A DNA stretch of 64,000 bases from Pigmentiphaga sp. H8 (GTDB lineage Bacteria; Pseudomonadota; Gammaproteobacteria; Burkholderiales; Burkholderiaceae_B), in contig NZ_CP033966.1 in NCBI RefSeq assembly GCF_003854895.1, positions 2,976,001 through 3,040,000 on the forward strand. The letters are read 5' to 3'. The position numbers and the translations under genes were made by a program. The notes beneath the pieces are model-generated. The model worked only from the letters and a program-made list of their open reading frames with translations. It was not told where the DNA came from and searched no databases. Shown here in pieces: positions 47,435 through 55,921 of the stretch; the stretch's first letter is position 1, and every line of letters starts with the position of its first letter.

Positions 47435-49264
47435 GTGTCGCAAGAAAGCTTGACCGCTAGGCTGGAACAACCGGTGGATGACAACCGGGACCACGTCCTC
47501 GGCCCCGCCGATGCTCCCATCACCCTGGTCGAATATGGCAGCTACGCCTGCCCGTACTGCCGCGCCGCCAACGAACGCATCGCGGAAATCCGGCATCAGC
47601 TGGGCGACCGGCTGCGCTATGTATTCCGCCACTATCCGTTGCCGGGCAGCGACATCGCGCGCCGCGCGGCGGAGCTGGCCGAGCACGCGCGCGACTCCCG
47701 TCAGTTCTGGGACGCCCACGTCACGCTGATGACGCATTCGCGCACGCTGTCCGAGGAAGACCTGTCCCTGGTGGCGAGCGAACTCGGTGTCCCGCCCGCC
47801 GGCGCGCGGCAGGCGGGCGATGACGATCCGGCCCGGGCCCGGGTCGATGCCGATGTCGCCGGCGCCCGGGCCAGCCGGGTCATGGTCACGCCCACCTTCT
47901 TCATCAACGGGCGCCGCTACGACGGCCCCTGGGACGAAAGTTCGTTCACCGACGCCATGCTGCGCACACCGGGCCATCGCCTGCGCAGCGTGGCGCAGGA
48001 CTTCGCGGGCTGGGCGCCCTCGGCCGGCGTGCTGCTCCTGCTGGCCGCCGCGCTGGCGGTCCTGCTGACGAACTCCGGGCTGGGCGAGGCCTTCGCCGCG
48101 CTGTGGGAAACGCCCCTGGCGATCTCGCTGGGGCAGGCCGGCTTCGGCATGTCGCTGCTGCACTGGATCAACGACGGCCTGCTGACGATCTTCTTCCTGG
48201 TCGTGGGGCTGGAGATCAAGCGCGAGTTCACCGTGGGCCACCTGGCCAACCTGCGCTCGGCCGCGCTGCCGGTCGCGGCGGCCCTGGGCGGCATGCTCGT
48301 GCCCGCGCTGGTCTACAGCCTGATCGTTCCCGCCGGCCCGTGGTCGCACGGCTGGGGCGTGCCCATGGCCACCGACACCGCCTTCGCCATCGCGCTGATC
48401 GCGATGATGGGTAGCCGCGTCCCCACCGCGCTGCGGGTGTTCCTGACCGCCGCGGCCATCGTCGACGACATCGGCTCCATCGTGGTCGTCGCGCTGTTCT
48501 ATTCCGGCTCGCTGAACCTGGGCTACCTGGCCGCCGCCGCGGCGCTGGTGGGCGTGCTGGCGCTGCTCAACAAGGCACACATCTATCGCGTCGCGCCCTA
48601 TGCGCTGACCGGCATCCTGCTGTGGGCCTGTGTCCACGCGAGTGGACTGCACGCGACCATGGCCGGCGTGCTGCTGGCGATGTTCATCCCCACGCGGCCG
48701 CCTCCCAACCTGCCCACGCTGGTGGCGCAGGCCGACGCCATTCTGACGGCCGAAGCGCGCCGCAGCGGCGAAGTCCTGCGGCAGGGGCCGTCGCTGCCCG
48801 CGCTGGCGGCGTTCGACGCCATCCACGACCGGCTGGAATCGCCCGCCGACCGGCTGCTGCGCACCACGGGCGCGCGTTCCAGCTACGTCGTGCTGCCGCT
48901 GTTCGCGCTGGCCAACGCCGGCGTGGCGCTGGCGCCCGACGTGCTGTCCAGCCACGGCCAGCTGTCGCTGGCCATCATCGCCGGACTGGTCCTGGGCAAG
49001 CCGCTGGGGCTGGTTCTGGCTTCGGTCATCGCCGTCCGGCTGGGCATCGCGCGCAAGCCCGCCGACTACTCGTGGCGGCAACTGGTGGGCGCCGGCGCGC
49101 TGGCCGGCATAGGCTTCACCATGTCGCTGTTCATTTCCGGCCAGGCCTTCCCGGTGGAAACCGATTTCGCCGCGGCCAAGGTCGCGGTCTTCATCGGCTC
49201 CATCCTGTCCTCGCTGATCGGCTTGGCCATACTCTGGGGAGCCCGGCCGCCCGCCGAAGGCTGA
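47435..49264 (+). CDS. nhaA: DsbA-like thioredoxin domain fused to NhaA Na+/H+ antiporter
   Basis: A 609-residue fusion. Residues about 15-185 are a thioredoxin-fold DsbA-like domain: VLGPADAPITLVEYGSYACPYC with CPYC at 39-42, and the cis-Pro loop VMVTPTFFING. There is no signal peptide. From about residue 195 the NhaA antiporter follows: ATDTAFAIALI (Asp314), AIVDDIGSI (Asp344-Asp345, the ion-binding pair) and AGIGFTMSLFI. The domains are in one continuous frame. GTG start at 47435 with AAGGGA upstream. NhaA exports Na+ for H+; the thioredoxin part would face the cytoplasm if the usual NhaA topology holds. Confidence 0.9.
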   Translation: MSQESLTARLEQPVDDNRDHVLGPADAPITLVEYGSYACPYCRAANERIAEIRHQLGDRLRYVFRHYPLPGSDIARRAAELAEHARDSRQFWDAHVTLMTHSRTLSEEDLSLVASELGVPPAGARQAGDDDPARARVDADVAGARASRVMVTPTFFINGRRYDGPWDESSFTDAMLRTPGHRLRSVAQDFAGWAPSAGVLLLLAAALAVLLTNSGLGEAFAALWETPLAISLGQAGFGMSLLHWINDGLLTIFFLVVGLEIKREFTVGHLANLRSAALPVAAALGGMLVPALVYSLIVPAGPWSHGWGVPMATDTAFAIALIAMMGSRVPTALRVFLTAAAIVDDIGSIVVVALFYSGSLNLGYLAAAAALVGVLALLNKAHIYRVAPYALTGILLWACVHASGLHATMAGVLLAMFIPTRPPPNLPTLVAQADAILTAEARRSGEVLRQGPSLPALAAFDAIHDRLESPADRLLRTTGARSSYVVLPLFALANAGVALAPDVLSSHGQLSLAIIAGLVLGKPLGLVLASVIAVRLGIARKPADYSWRQLVGAGALAGIGFTMSLFISGQAFPVETDFAAAKVAVFIGSILSSLIGLAILWGARPPAEG

Positions 49265-49270
49265 GGCCGG

Positions 49271-50803
49271 CTAGCGCAGCGCGGGCAGGTGCCGCGGCCG
49301 CATGTCGGCCGGCGGCGTGTAGCCCTTGCGTACCGTACGCGCCGCGCCCCCCTGCGGGGCCGTGCGCAGGATGCCCCGCAGGTCGTTGGCATGGTGCAGC
49401 GTTGCCGCCGCCACCGCCTTGCTGTTGAACTCCAGCGCGGCCGGATCCAGGTTCGCCAGGTCGTCGCAGGCAGCGTGGTAGCAGGGATCGAACGTGATGC
49501 CGGCCTTGCCGCCCCATAGCGCGACATCCGCCTCGGTCTTGATCTCGTCCACGCCCGAGGAAATGCCGCCCGCGGGAATGCCCAGTTCGATGAACGGGCC
49601 GTAGTCCGAACGGCCGTCGAACGGCGTTCCCTTGAACGGCGTGTTCCGGGCGGCGTAGAAACGCTCGAAGGTCTGCTCGATCACCTCGGAGCCGGCCGGC
49701 CCCGGCCCCTGGCTGCGGCCATCGGAGTTGTCGCCGTCGTAGATGAAATAACCCGGGTTGGGTGATCCGATCATGTCGAAGTTCAGATACATCGCGATCT
49801 TGGCCAGGGCCTCGGGCGCCAGCCCGCCGACGTAGTCGGCCGAGCCCAGCACGCCTTCTTCCTCGGCGCCCCACAGGGCAAAGCGCAGCCTGTACCGCGT
49901 CGTCGTGCGCGCCAGTTGCACCGCGGTCTCGAGCACGGCCGCCGATCCGCTGCCATTGTCGTTGATGCCCGGGCCGGCCTGCACCGAATCCAGGTGCCCG
50001 CCCACCATGACCACGTGGTTCTCGTCGCCACTGCGGCCCTCGGCGACCAGGTTGAAGGTGGTCGCGGGATCGCGCCGGGTCGAGGCCGCCACCCGCAGCA
50101 CCAGGCCGGGCGTCGCCGCCAGTTGCCGGCCCAGGGCCTGGGTTGCCTCCAGTACCGGGATATCGACGCCAGCCCGCGGGCTCAACGCGCCATGGACCAT
50201 GCCTTCCGCGTTGTTGTAGACGACGGCCCCCACGGCACCCGCCTTTTCGGCAAGCCCGATCTTCTGGTCGAAGCTGCAATCTCCGCGTTCGATCAGGGCG
50301 ATGCTGGCCGGCGGAAATCCGGCGAAGTCGTCGGCGCGGCACCCCCTGCCACCGACGACGCCCACCGCCGCCGAGACATCGCCCGAACCGGAATAGTCCA
50401 TGACCCGATGCGCGAAATCCACCGCGGCCCCGGGTCCGACCTGGCGCAGCACGCTCGCCCCCAGGTTCTCGTACCTGACGAAGTCGAATGACGAGCGGGT
50501 CACGGCATAGCCGGCGTCACGCAGCACGCGCTCCGCGTAGGCGCCCGAGGCCTCGTAGCCCGGCGATCCCGAAGCCCGATGGCCCCCGTTCGCCCTGGCG
50601 ATGCGGTCGAACTCCCGCAGATGGCTCATGACGCCGTCGAGCGTCATGCACGCCAGGAGTTTGTCTTCGGTGTCGTTGACGCGCCCGGCACAGGCGGTCT
50701 CGGGCGCGACGGCCCCGTCGCCGCCGCAGCCGGCAAGCAGCAGCACCGCGGCGGCCAGCGCCGCCAGCCGAGCGACACGCGGTTCGATGAAATACGAAGC
50801 CAT
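49271..50803 (-). CDS. M28-family zinc aminopeptidase lipoprotein with PA domain
   Basis: A 510-residue exported lipoprotein with lipobox LLAGC (Cys26). A PA insert (about 140-240: DYSGSGDVSAAVGVVGGRGC, then IALIERGDCSFDQKIGLAEKAGAVGAVVYNN) precedes the M28 catalytic core. Zinc ligands and catalytic acid are in MVGGHLDSVQAGPGINDNGSG, WGAEEEGVLGS, YLNFDMIGSP and TFDPCYHAACDD. It likely removes N-terminal residues from peptides in the envelope. ATG at 50803 has AAGGA upstream. No obvious operon partner; convergent with the NhaA fusion. Confidence 0.9.
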   Translation of the reverse strand: MASYFIEPRVARLAALAAAVLLLAGCGGDGAVAPETACAGRVNDTEDKLLACMTLDGVMSHLREFDRIARANGGHRASGSPGYEASGAYAERVLRDAGYAVTRSSFDFVRYENLGASVLRQVGPGAAVDFAHRVMDYSGSGDVSAAVGVVGGRGCRADDFAGFPPASIALIERGDCSFDQKIGLAEKAGAVGAVVYNNAEGMVHGALSPRAGVDIPVLEATQALGRQLAATPGLVLRVAASTRRDPATTFNLVAEGRSGDENHVVMVGGHLDSVQAGPGINDNGSGSAAVLETAVQLARTTTRYRLRFALWGAEEEGVLGSADYVGGLAPEALAKIAMYLNFDMIGSPNPGYFIYDGDNSDGRSQGPGPAGSEVIEQTFERFYAARNTPFKGTPFDGRSDYGPFIELGIPAGGISSGVDEIKTEADVALWGGKAGITFDPCYHAACDDLANLDPAALEFNSKAVAAATLHHANDLRGILRTAPQGGAARTVRKGYTPPADMRPRHLPALR

Positions 50804-50978
50804 GGAGCATCCTTGAAAAATCGACGGCGATCGTAACAGAAGGTATCCGAGCGAGATAGCAGACCGGGGCGGGACCGCCCGAGGGCCCGGCTGCAGGCCC
50901 AAATTGACGCCACCGGATTTCCTGCCCATACTGCCGCGTCTCCCAGGCCCCCGGGCCTGATCGTCCCGCGACTCGAGC

Positions 50979-51389
50979 ATGCATCGGCCATTCCTCCGAT
51001 CCACCAGCCAGGACCGCCATCGCGGCATCGCGATGCTGGTCCTGCTCGCGCTGCTCTGGGGGATGCTGGCGCCGGCCATCGCCAATACGCTGGCCCGGCC
51101 CAACGATGCCTGGGTCGAGCTTTGCAGCGTCTACGGTCCGAAACTGATCAAGCTGTCGGACGACGGCTCCCAGCCATCGCAGGACGACTCGGCCACGACG
51201 CCTGCCGACTGCCCGTATTGCCGGCTCCATGCCGCCGTCGCACTGCCCTCCCCCCGTGGCGGTCTCGTCCTGGTGGGCCTCGTCGTCTCGGCCGAGGCGC
51301 CAGCGCTTCCTCCCGCTCCGCTTCTGGGCACGGCGCCCATCTCGCGCCCGCCGCCCTCCCGCGCCCCGCCTTCCACGTCCGTTTCCTGA
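50979..51389 (+). CDS. DUF2946 family exported protein
   Basis: A 136-residue protein. It has a basic start, a hydrophobic segment MLVLLALLWGMLAPAIANTLA at about 19-39, a central cluster ELCSVYGPKLIKL and the conserved DCPYCRLHAAVALP; the C-terminus is low-complexity Pro-rich. This is the DUF2946 pattern, often encoded beside TonB-dependent receptors for metals. Function is unknown. The following receptor gene begins 75 bp later. Confidence 0.75.
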   Translation: MHRPFLRSTSQDRHRGIAMLVLLALLWGMLAPAIANTLARPNDAWVELCSVYGPKLIKLSDDGSQPSQDDSATTPADCPYCRLHAAVALPSPRGGLVLVGLVVSAEAPALPPAPLLGTAPISRPPPSRAPPSTSVS

Positions 51390-51464
51390 CCCCGCCCGGC
51401 CTGCCCGCGTGGCAGCGCCGCTTCGCCCAGCCGCGCCGCGCGCGCGGCCGACCAGGAGTCGTTC

Positions 51465-53684
51465 GTGTTCCCCACCGTTTCTCCGATGCGCCGGCGCGCG
51501 CATCGCGCCGCGCCGCGCCCATCCCTGTCCGGCCCCCTGTGCGCCGGCCTGCTCGCCACCTGCCAGTCGCTTGTGGCGCCCGCTCATGCCCAGGCCGCCC
51601 CTGAACAGGCCCTGCCCGCCATCGAAGTCAGCGGCAGCGCCGACCGGCCCAACGGCAAGCTCAACCTCGACACGCCCGCCGCGGCCGCCAGCAATCTCGG
51701 CCTGACCGCCCGCGAGACCCCCGCCTCGGTCACCGTGGTCGATCGCGCCACGATCGATGCGCGGGGCGCGCAGAACACGCAGGAGATCCTGCGCGCCATC
51801 CCCGGTGTGACCGCCCACGATGCGCCCGGCAACGTGGGCGTGAGCTATCGCGGCTTCGGCACCGGCTCCATCAGCCAGCTGTTCAACGGCATCAACGTCC
51901 AGTACTCGATCGCCGCCCGTCCCGTGGACAGCTGGATCTACGAGCGCGTCGAAGCCATCGGCGGCCCGTCCAGCTTCCTGTTCGGCGCCGGCGCGGTGGG
52001 TGGATCGATCAATTATGTGACCAAGCTGGCCCGGCGCGAGGACATCTCGGAAGGCCAGTTGCGGCTGGGCAGCAACGGACTCAAGGAAGCCTCGGTCGGA
52101 CTGAACCGGCGCATCGCGGGCGAGGCCGGCGGCCCCGGCCACTACCTGCGCCTGGATATCAACCATCGCGACGCCGACAGCTGGGTCGACGGCACCGGCA
52201 CGCGCGCCACGCAGCTCGCGGCCTCGGTGCTGTCCGACTTCGGCAACGGCTTCACCCACACCCTGGCCTACGAGTACCAGCACGAGCATGTCGACCGCCC
52301 CTACTGGGGCACGCCGCTGCTGAACCCGATCGCCGGCACCGCGAGCATCGACGAAGGCACCCGCTTCAAGAACTACAACAGCGCCGACGGGGTGTACATC
52401 CAGCGCGTGCAGTGGCTGCGTTCCATCGCCGAGTGGCGGGTCAGCGACAAGCTGCAATGGCGGAACACCTTCTACGTCTACGACGCCCTGCGCGACTACC
52501 GCAACGTCGAGAACTATCGCTTCAACGCCGACAACACCCAGGTCATACGGTCGAGCGCGCTGCTGCAACGGCACGACCAGCACCTGGTGGGCAACCGCAT
52601 CGACGGCATCTACCACGGCGAGATCGCCGGCAGGAAAAGCGACTGGGCCTTCGGCGTCGATGCCAGCGTGAACCGCCAGACCCGCTTTCCGAACAGCCTG
52701 TCCGGCACGATCGGCACGGTCAATCCCTACGATTACGGCACCGAGCGCTTCTTCGACATTCCCGGCATGTCGCCGGGTTTCCGGCCGGACCGCGACAACA
52801 AGGTACGCACCCTGGCGGTCTATGCAGAGAACCGTACCGCGCTGCGGCCGGACCTGCACCTGGTCACCGCGCTGCGCCACGAGCGCATCCAGCTCGACCT
52901 GACCAACCGGCGCGAGATCACGGCCGCCAATCCGGCCGAGTTCCGTCGCGGCTATCACCCGACCACGGGGCGCATCGGCCTGGTCTGGGACGTCACCCAG
53001 GATGCCGCGCTTTACGCGCAGTACGCCACCGCCGCGGATCCACCGTCGGGCGTGCTGTCCACCGCCTCGTTCGCGGACGTGCGCAACAACAGCGAACTGA
53101 CCTCGGGCCGCCAGGCCGAGGTGGGCGGCAAGCTGGATTTCTGGGAAGGCAAGGGAACGGCCACGCTGGCCGCCTATCGCATCTCGCGCCGGAACATCGC
53201 CAGCCAGGATCCGAACGACAGCAGTATGACCGTGCTCGTGGGCGAGCAGTCGTCCCGGGGGCTGGAACTGGCCGTGGGCCTGCAGCCCGACCGGCGCTGG
53301 TCCATCCAGGGCAACATCGCGTACGTGGACGCGCGCTACGACGACTACACCCAGGGCGGCGTGTCGCTGGCGGGCAAACGCCCGACCAACACGCCGGCCA
53401 CGGTCGCCAACCTGTGGGTGTCCTATGCCGTCACGCCCGCGCTGCAGGCCAGCCTAGGACTGCGCCGCGTGGGCCGCGTGTACGCCGACGCGGCCAACAC
53501 CGTGTCCTGGCCCGCCTACCTGCTGGTGGACCTGGGGGTGAGCTACCGCATCGACCGCCGGACCGCGATCGTGGCGCGCATCCGCAACCTGACCGACAAG
53601 GTCTATGCGGCCAACATGACACCGACCATGGCTTACCTGGGCGCCCCGCGCACCGCCGACGTCAGCCTGCGGATCGCTTTCTAG
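51465..53684 (+). CDS. TonB-dependent outer membrane receptor, siderophore type
   Basis: A 739-residue receptor. The signal peptide ends VAPAHAQA. A possible TonB box is LPAIEVSGSA. The plug domain is ETPASVTVVDRATIDARGAQNTQEILRAIPGVTA and GGPSSFLFGAGAVGGSINYVTK. The 22-strand barrel follows and ends in SLRIAF with the C-terminal Phe used by the BAM complex. Such receptors take up ferric siderophores, or other metal chelates, with energy from TonB-ExbBD. The ligand is unknown. GTG at 51465 has CAGGAG upstream. The PepSY gene follows 9 bp later. Confidence 0.92.
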   Translation: MFPTVSPMRRRAHRAAPRPSLSGPLCAGLLATCQSLVAPAHAQAAPEQALPAIEVSGSADRPNGKLNLDTPAAAASNLGLTARETPASVTVVDRATIDARGAQNTQEILRAIPGVTAHDAPGNVGVSYRGFGTGSISQLFNGINVQYSIAARPVDSWIYERVEAIGGPSSFLFGAGAVGGSINYVTKLARREDISEGQLRLGSNGLKEASVGLNRRIAGEAGGPGHYLRLDINHRDADSWVDGTGTRATQLAASVLSDFGNGFTHTLAYEYQHEHVDRPYWGTPLLNPIAGTASIDEGTRFKNYNSADGVYIQRVQWLRSIAEWRVSDKLQWRNTFYVYDALRDYRNVENYRFNADNTQVIRSSALLQRHDQHLVGNRIDGIYHGEIAGRKSDWAFGVDASVNRQTRFPNSLSGTIGTVNPYDYGTERFFDIPGMSPGFRPDRDNKVRTLAVYAENRTALRPDLHLVTALRHERIQLDLTNRREITAANPAEFRRGYHPTTGRIGLVWDVTQDAALYAQYATAADPPSGVLSTASFADVRNNSELTSGRQAEVGGKLDFWEGKGTATLAAYRISRRNIASQDPNDSSMTVLVGEQSSRGLELAVGLQPDRRWSIQGNIAYVDARYDDYTQGGVSLAGKRPTNTPATVANLWVSYAVTPALQASLGLRRVGRVYADAANTVSWPAYLLVDLGVSYRIDRRTAIVARIRNLTDKVYAANMTPTMAYLGAPRTADVSLRIAF

Positions 53685-53693
53685 GAGACGGCC

Positions 53694-55196
53694 ATGCGTA
53701 CACGCCTCAAGCGCTGGCTCTATCTGCTGCATCGGTGGCTGGGCATCGTGATGTGCGCGTTCTTCGTGATGTGGTTCGCCTCGGGCGTGGTCATGATGTA
53801 CGTCGGCTATCCCAAGCTCACCGCGGCCGAGCGCCTGCAACACCTTCCCGCGCTGGACCCGGCGGCGCCTCTGCTCGGGCCCGCGCAGGCGCTGGCGGCG
53901 GCCGGCATCGACTCGACACCGAAAAACCTGCGGCTGTCGGCGGCCAGCGCCGGCCGGCCGGTCTACCTGGCCACGCTGGCGGATGGCTCGCGGGCCGGCG
54001 CGCCCGTGGCCATCGACGCCGCGACCGGAACGTTGCTGCGCGCGATCGATACCGAGCATGCCGTGGCCAGCGCGGCCGCCTATGCCGGCGGCGCCGTCCA
54101 GGCGCGCTATGCGGGCCTGGTGGACGAGGACGCGCACACGCACTCGCGTGCCCTGGACCCGCACCGGCCGCTGCACCGGGTGCAACTGGACGACGAAGCG
54201 GGCACGCTACTGTACGTCTCCAGCCACACCGGCGAAGTGGTGCGCGATGCGACGCGTACCGAGCGTGCCTGGAACTACGCGGGCGCGTGGATCCACTGGC
54301 TCTATCCATTCCGCGGCAATTTCTTCGACCGCCACTGGGCCGCCATCGTCGATGGCCTGTCCATCGCCGGCATCGCCGTCGCGCTGACCGGCACCATCGT
54401 CGGGCTGCTGCGCTGGCGCTTCGCCCGCCCCTACCGCAGCGGCTCGCGCTCGCCGTACCGGGCCGGCATGATGCGCTGGCATCATCTGGCGGGACTGGCA
54501 TTCGCGTTGACCACGCTCACCTGGATATTCAGCGGCTTGATGTCCATGAATCCGTGGGGCCTGTTCAGCAGCGGCCGCGGCGGGCCTTCCGTGGCCGCCG
54601 TGTACGGCGACACGGACGCGATGCCCGCCGGTGCCGCTCCCGTGCAGGCGCTGCTGGCCGGCGGCAACGTCCGCGAGCTGCGCTGGGTCCATCGCCTGGG
54701 GCACGAACTCGTCCTGGCCTACGGCCCGGCCGGCCGCCTCGCGCTGCTCGACGCCCGGACCGCGCAGGCCGTCAACCTGGACCCGGACGAACTGCGCCGC
54801 GCGGCGACGGAACTCATGCCCGCTCCCGTAGCCCGCATCCAGCGGCTCGACCGCTACGACCTCCACTACTACGACCGGGCTCCGCACACCATGACGGGCG
54901 GCGGCGACAAACCGCTGCCGGTCTGGCGCATCGAGTTCGACGATCCCGCCGCGACCTGGGTGCACCTCGACCCCTACACCGGCTCCATCCTGAACAGCAC
55001 CGACCGCCCGCGCCGCGCCTCGCGCTGGCTGTTCGCCATGCTGCACAGCTGGGACTGGCTGCCGCTGCTGGAGCGCCGGCCGCTGTGGGACGCGGTGCTG
55101 ATCCTGTTCAGCCTGGGCGGCATCGCGTTGAGCGCCACCGGCCTCGTCATCGGCTGGCGCCGGCTGCGCCTGTCCGGGCATCGCTTCCGGGCTTGA
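53694..55196 (+). CDS. PepSY-associated membrane protein (iron uptake-linked)
   Basis: A 500-residue inner membrane protein with four TM helices: near the N-terminus (LHRWLGIVMCAFFVMWFASGVVMM), mid (IAVALTGTIVGLLRWRF), after MRWHHLAGLAFAL, and near the C-terminus (AVLILFSLGGIALSATGLVIGW). Large periplasmic PepSY-like loops lie between them. Such proteins are often encoded beside siderophore receptors and some act as ferric reductases. It forms an operon with the receptor. The last codons overlap a promoter for the next gene. Confidence 0.85.
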   Translation: MRTRLKRWLYLLHRWLGIVMCAFFVMWFASGVVMMYVGYPKLTAAERLQHLPALDPAAPLLGPAQALAAAGIDSTPKNLRLSAASAGRPVYLATLADGSRAGAPVAIDAATGTLLRAIDTEHAVASAAAYAGGAVQARYAGLVDEDAHTHSRALDPHRPLHRVQLDDEAGTLLYVSSHTGEVVRDATRTERAWNYAGAWIHWLYPFRGNFFDRHWAAIVDGLSIAGIAVALTGTIVGLLRWRFARPYRSGSRSPYRAGMMRWHHLAGLAFALTTLTWIFSGLMSMNPWGLFSSGRGGPSVAAVYGDTDAMPAGAAPVQALLAGGNVRELRWVHRLGHELVLAYGPAGRLALLDARTAQAVNLDPDELRRAATELMPAPVARIQRLDRYDLHYYDRAPHTMTGGGDKPLPVWRIEFDDPAATWVHLDPYTGSILNSTDRPRRASRWLFAMLHSWDWLPLLERRPLWDAVLILFSLGGIALSATGLVIGWRRLRLSGHRFRA

Positions 55197-55221
55197 CAAG
55201 TTAATGACCGGCGGTCATTAT
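55193..55221 (+). promoter_or_regulatory. sigma70 promoter of the TetR gene, overlapped by a palindrome
   Basis: TTGACA at 55193-55198, 17-bp spacer, CATTAT at 55216-55221. The spacer and -10 are covered by TAATGACC-GGC-GGTCATTA (55202-55220), a perfect 8-bp inverted repeat. This is the layout of TetR autoregulation. Confidence 0.6.
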
Positions 55222-55229
55222 CCTTTAAC

Positions 55230-55248
55230 GAAAACGATTCTCATTAAT
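55230..55248. promoter_or_regulatory. Fur-box-like sequence
   Basis: GAAAACGATTCTCATTAAT matches the 19-bp Fur consensus at 13 of 19 positions. It lies between the promoter and the TetR start, so iron could limit transcription of the TetR-MFS pair. Confidence 0.45.
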
Positions 55249-55289
55249 TGGAAGCCGTCATTCGCTCGTCAACGGATAAGAGGCTCGTC

Positions 55290-55904
55290 ATGCAAGGTCA
55301 CGATCCAGGCCAGCGGCCGCGCGTGCGCGCGCCGCAGAACCGGCGCGCCGAGCTGCTGGACGCGGCCGAACGCCTCTTCCTGCAAAAAGGCGTGGTCCAG
55401 ACCAGCGTCGACGACATCACCACCGGCGCCCAGGTCTCCAAGGGTACGTTCTACCTGTATTTTTCCTCTCGGGAAGAACTGCTGGGCGCGCTCAGGGAAC
55501 GCTTCATCCAGGGCTTCTGCCTGCGCGTGGATACGGCCGTGCGGCGCCGCGCGGCCCCCGGCGAAAAGGGATGGAACGCCCGGCTGCGCGCCTGGTTCTC
55601 CGCCATGCTGGATGGACTGCTGGACCAGGTCATGCTGCATGACATGCTGTTCCACGATCCCCATCCGGCCAGCCGCGAACTCATGAAGGACAACCCCATC
55701 ATCGTCCAGCTGGAAGCCCTGCTGGAAGCCGGTGCCGCGGCCGGAGCCTGGCGAGTGGCCGACAGCCACGCCATGGCGATCATGATGTTCCACTCCATGC
55801 ATGGACTGGCCGACGACGCCGTCGCGCGCGGCGCCACCGCGCAGCGCGCGCGCATCGTGCGCCGGCTGACCGATACCTTCGCCGCGGCGCTGCGCTCCTG
55901 TTGA
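55290..55904 (+). CDS. TetR-family transcriptional regulator
   Basis: A 204-residue repressor: N-terminal HTH RRAELLDAAERLFLQKGVVQTSVDDITTGAQVSKGTFYLYFSSREELLGAL, with a C-terminal helical ligand domain. ATG at 55290 has AAGAGG six bases ahead; 14 more codons upstream are open but unlikely. It likely binds the palindrome in its own promoter and controls the MFS gene 17 bp downstream. A Fur-like box ties it to iron, in line with the receptor gene upstream. Confidence 0.9.
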   Translation: MQGHDPGQRPRVRAPQNRRAELLDAAERLFLQKGVVQTSVDDITTGAQVSKGTFYLYFSSREELLGALRERFIQGFCLRVDTAVRRRAAPGEKGWNARLRAWFSAMLDGLLDQVMLHDMLFHDPHPASRELMKDNPIIVQLEALLEAGAAAGAWRVADSHAMAIMMFHSMHGLADDAVARGATAQRARIVRRLTDTFAAALRSC

Positions 55905-55921
55905 CATCACGCGTCGCCGCC

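Noticed and set aside
47390..49081. A 563-codon minus-strand frame opposite the NhaA fusion
   Set aside because: Low-complexity Gln/Arg/His-rich translation typical of antisense in GC-rich genomes; the plus strand carries both DsbA and NhaA motifs.
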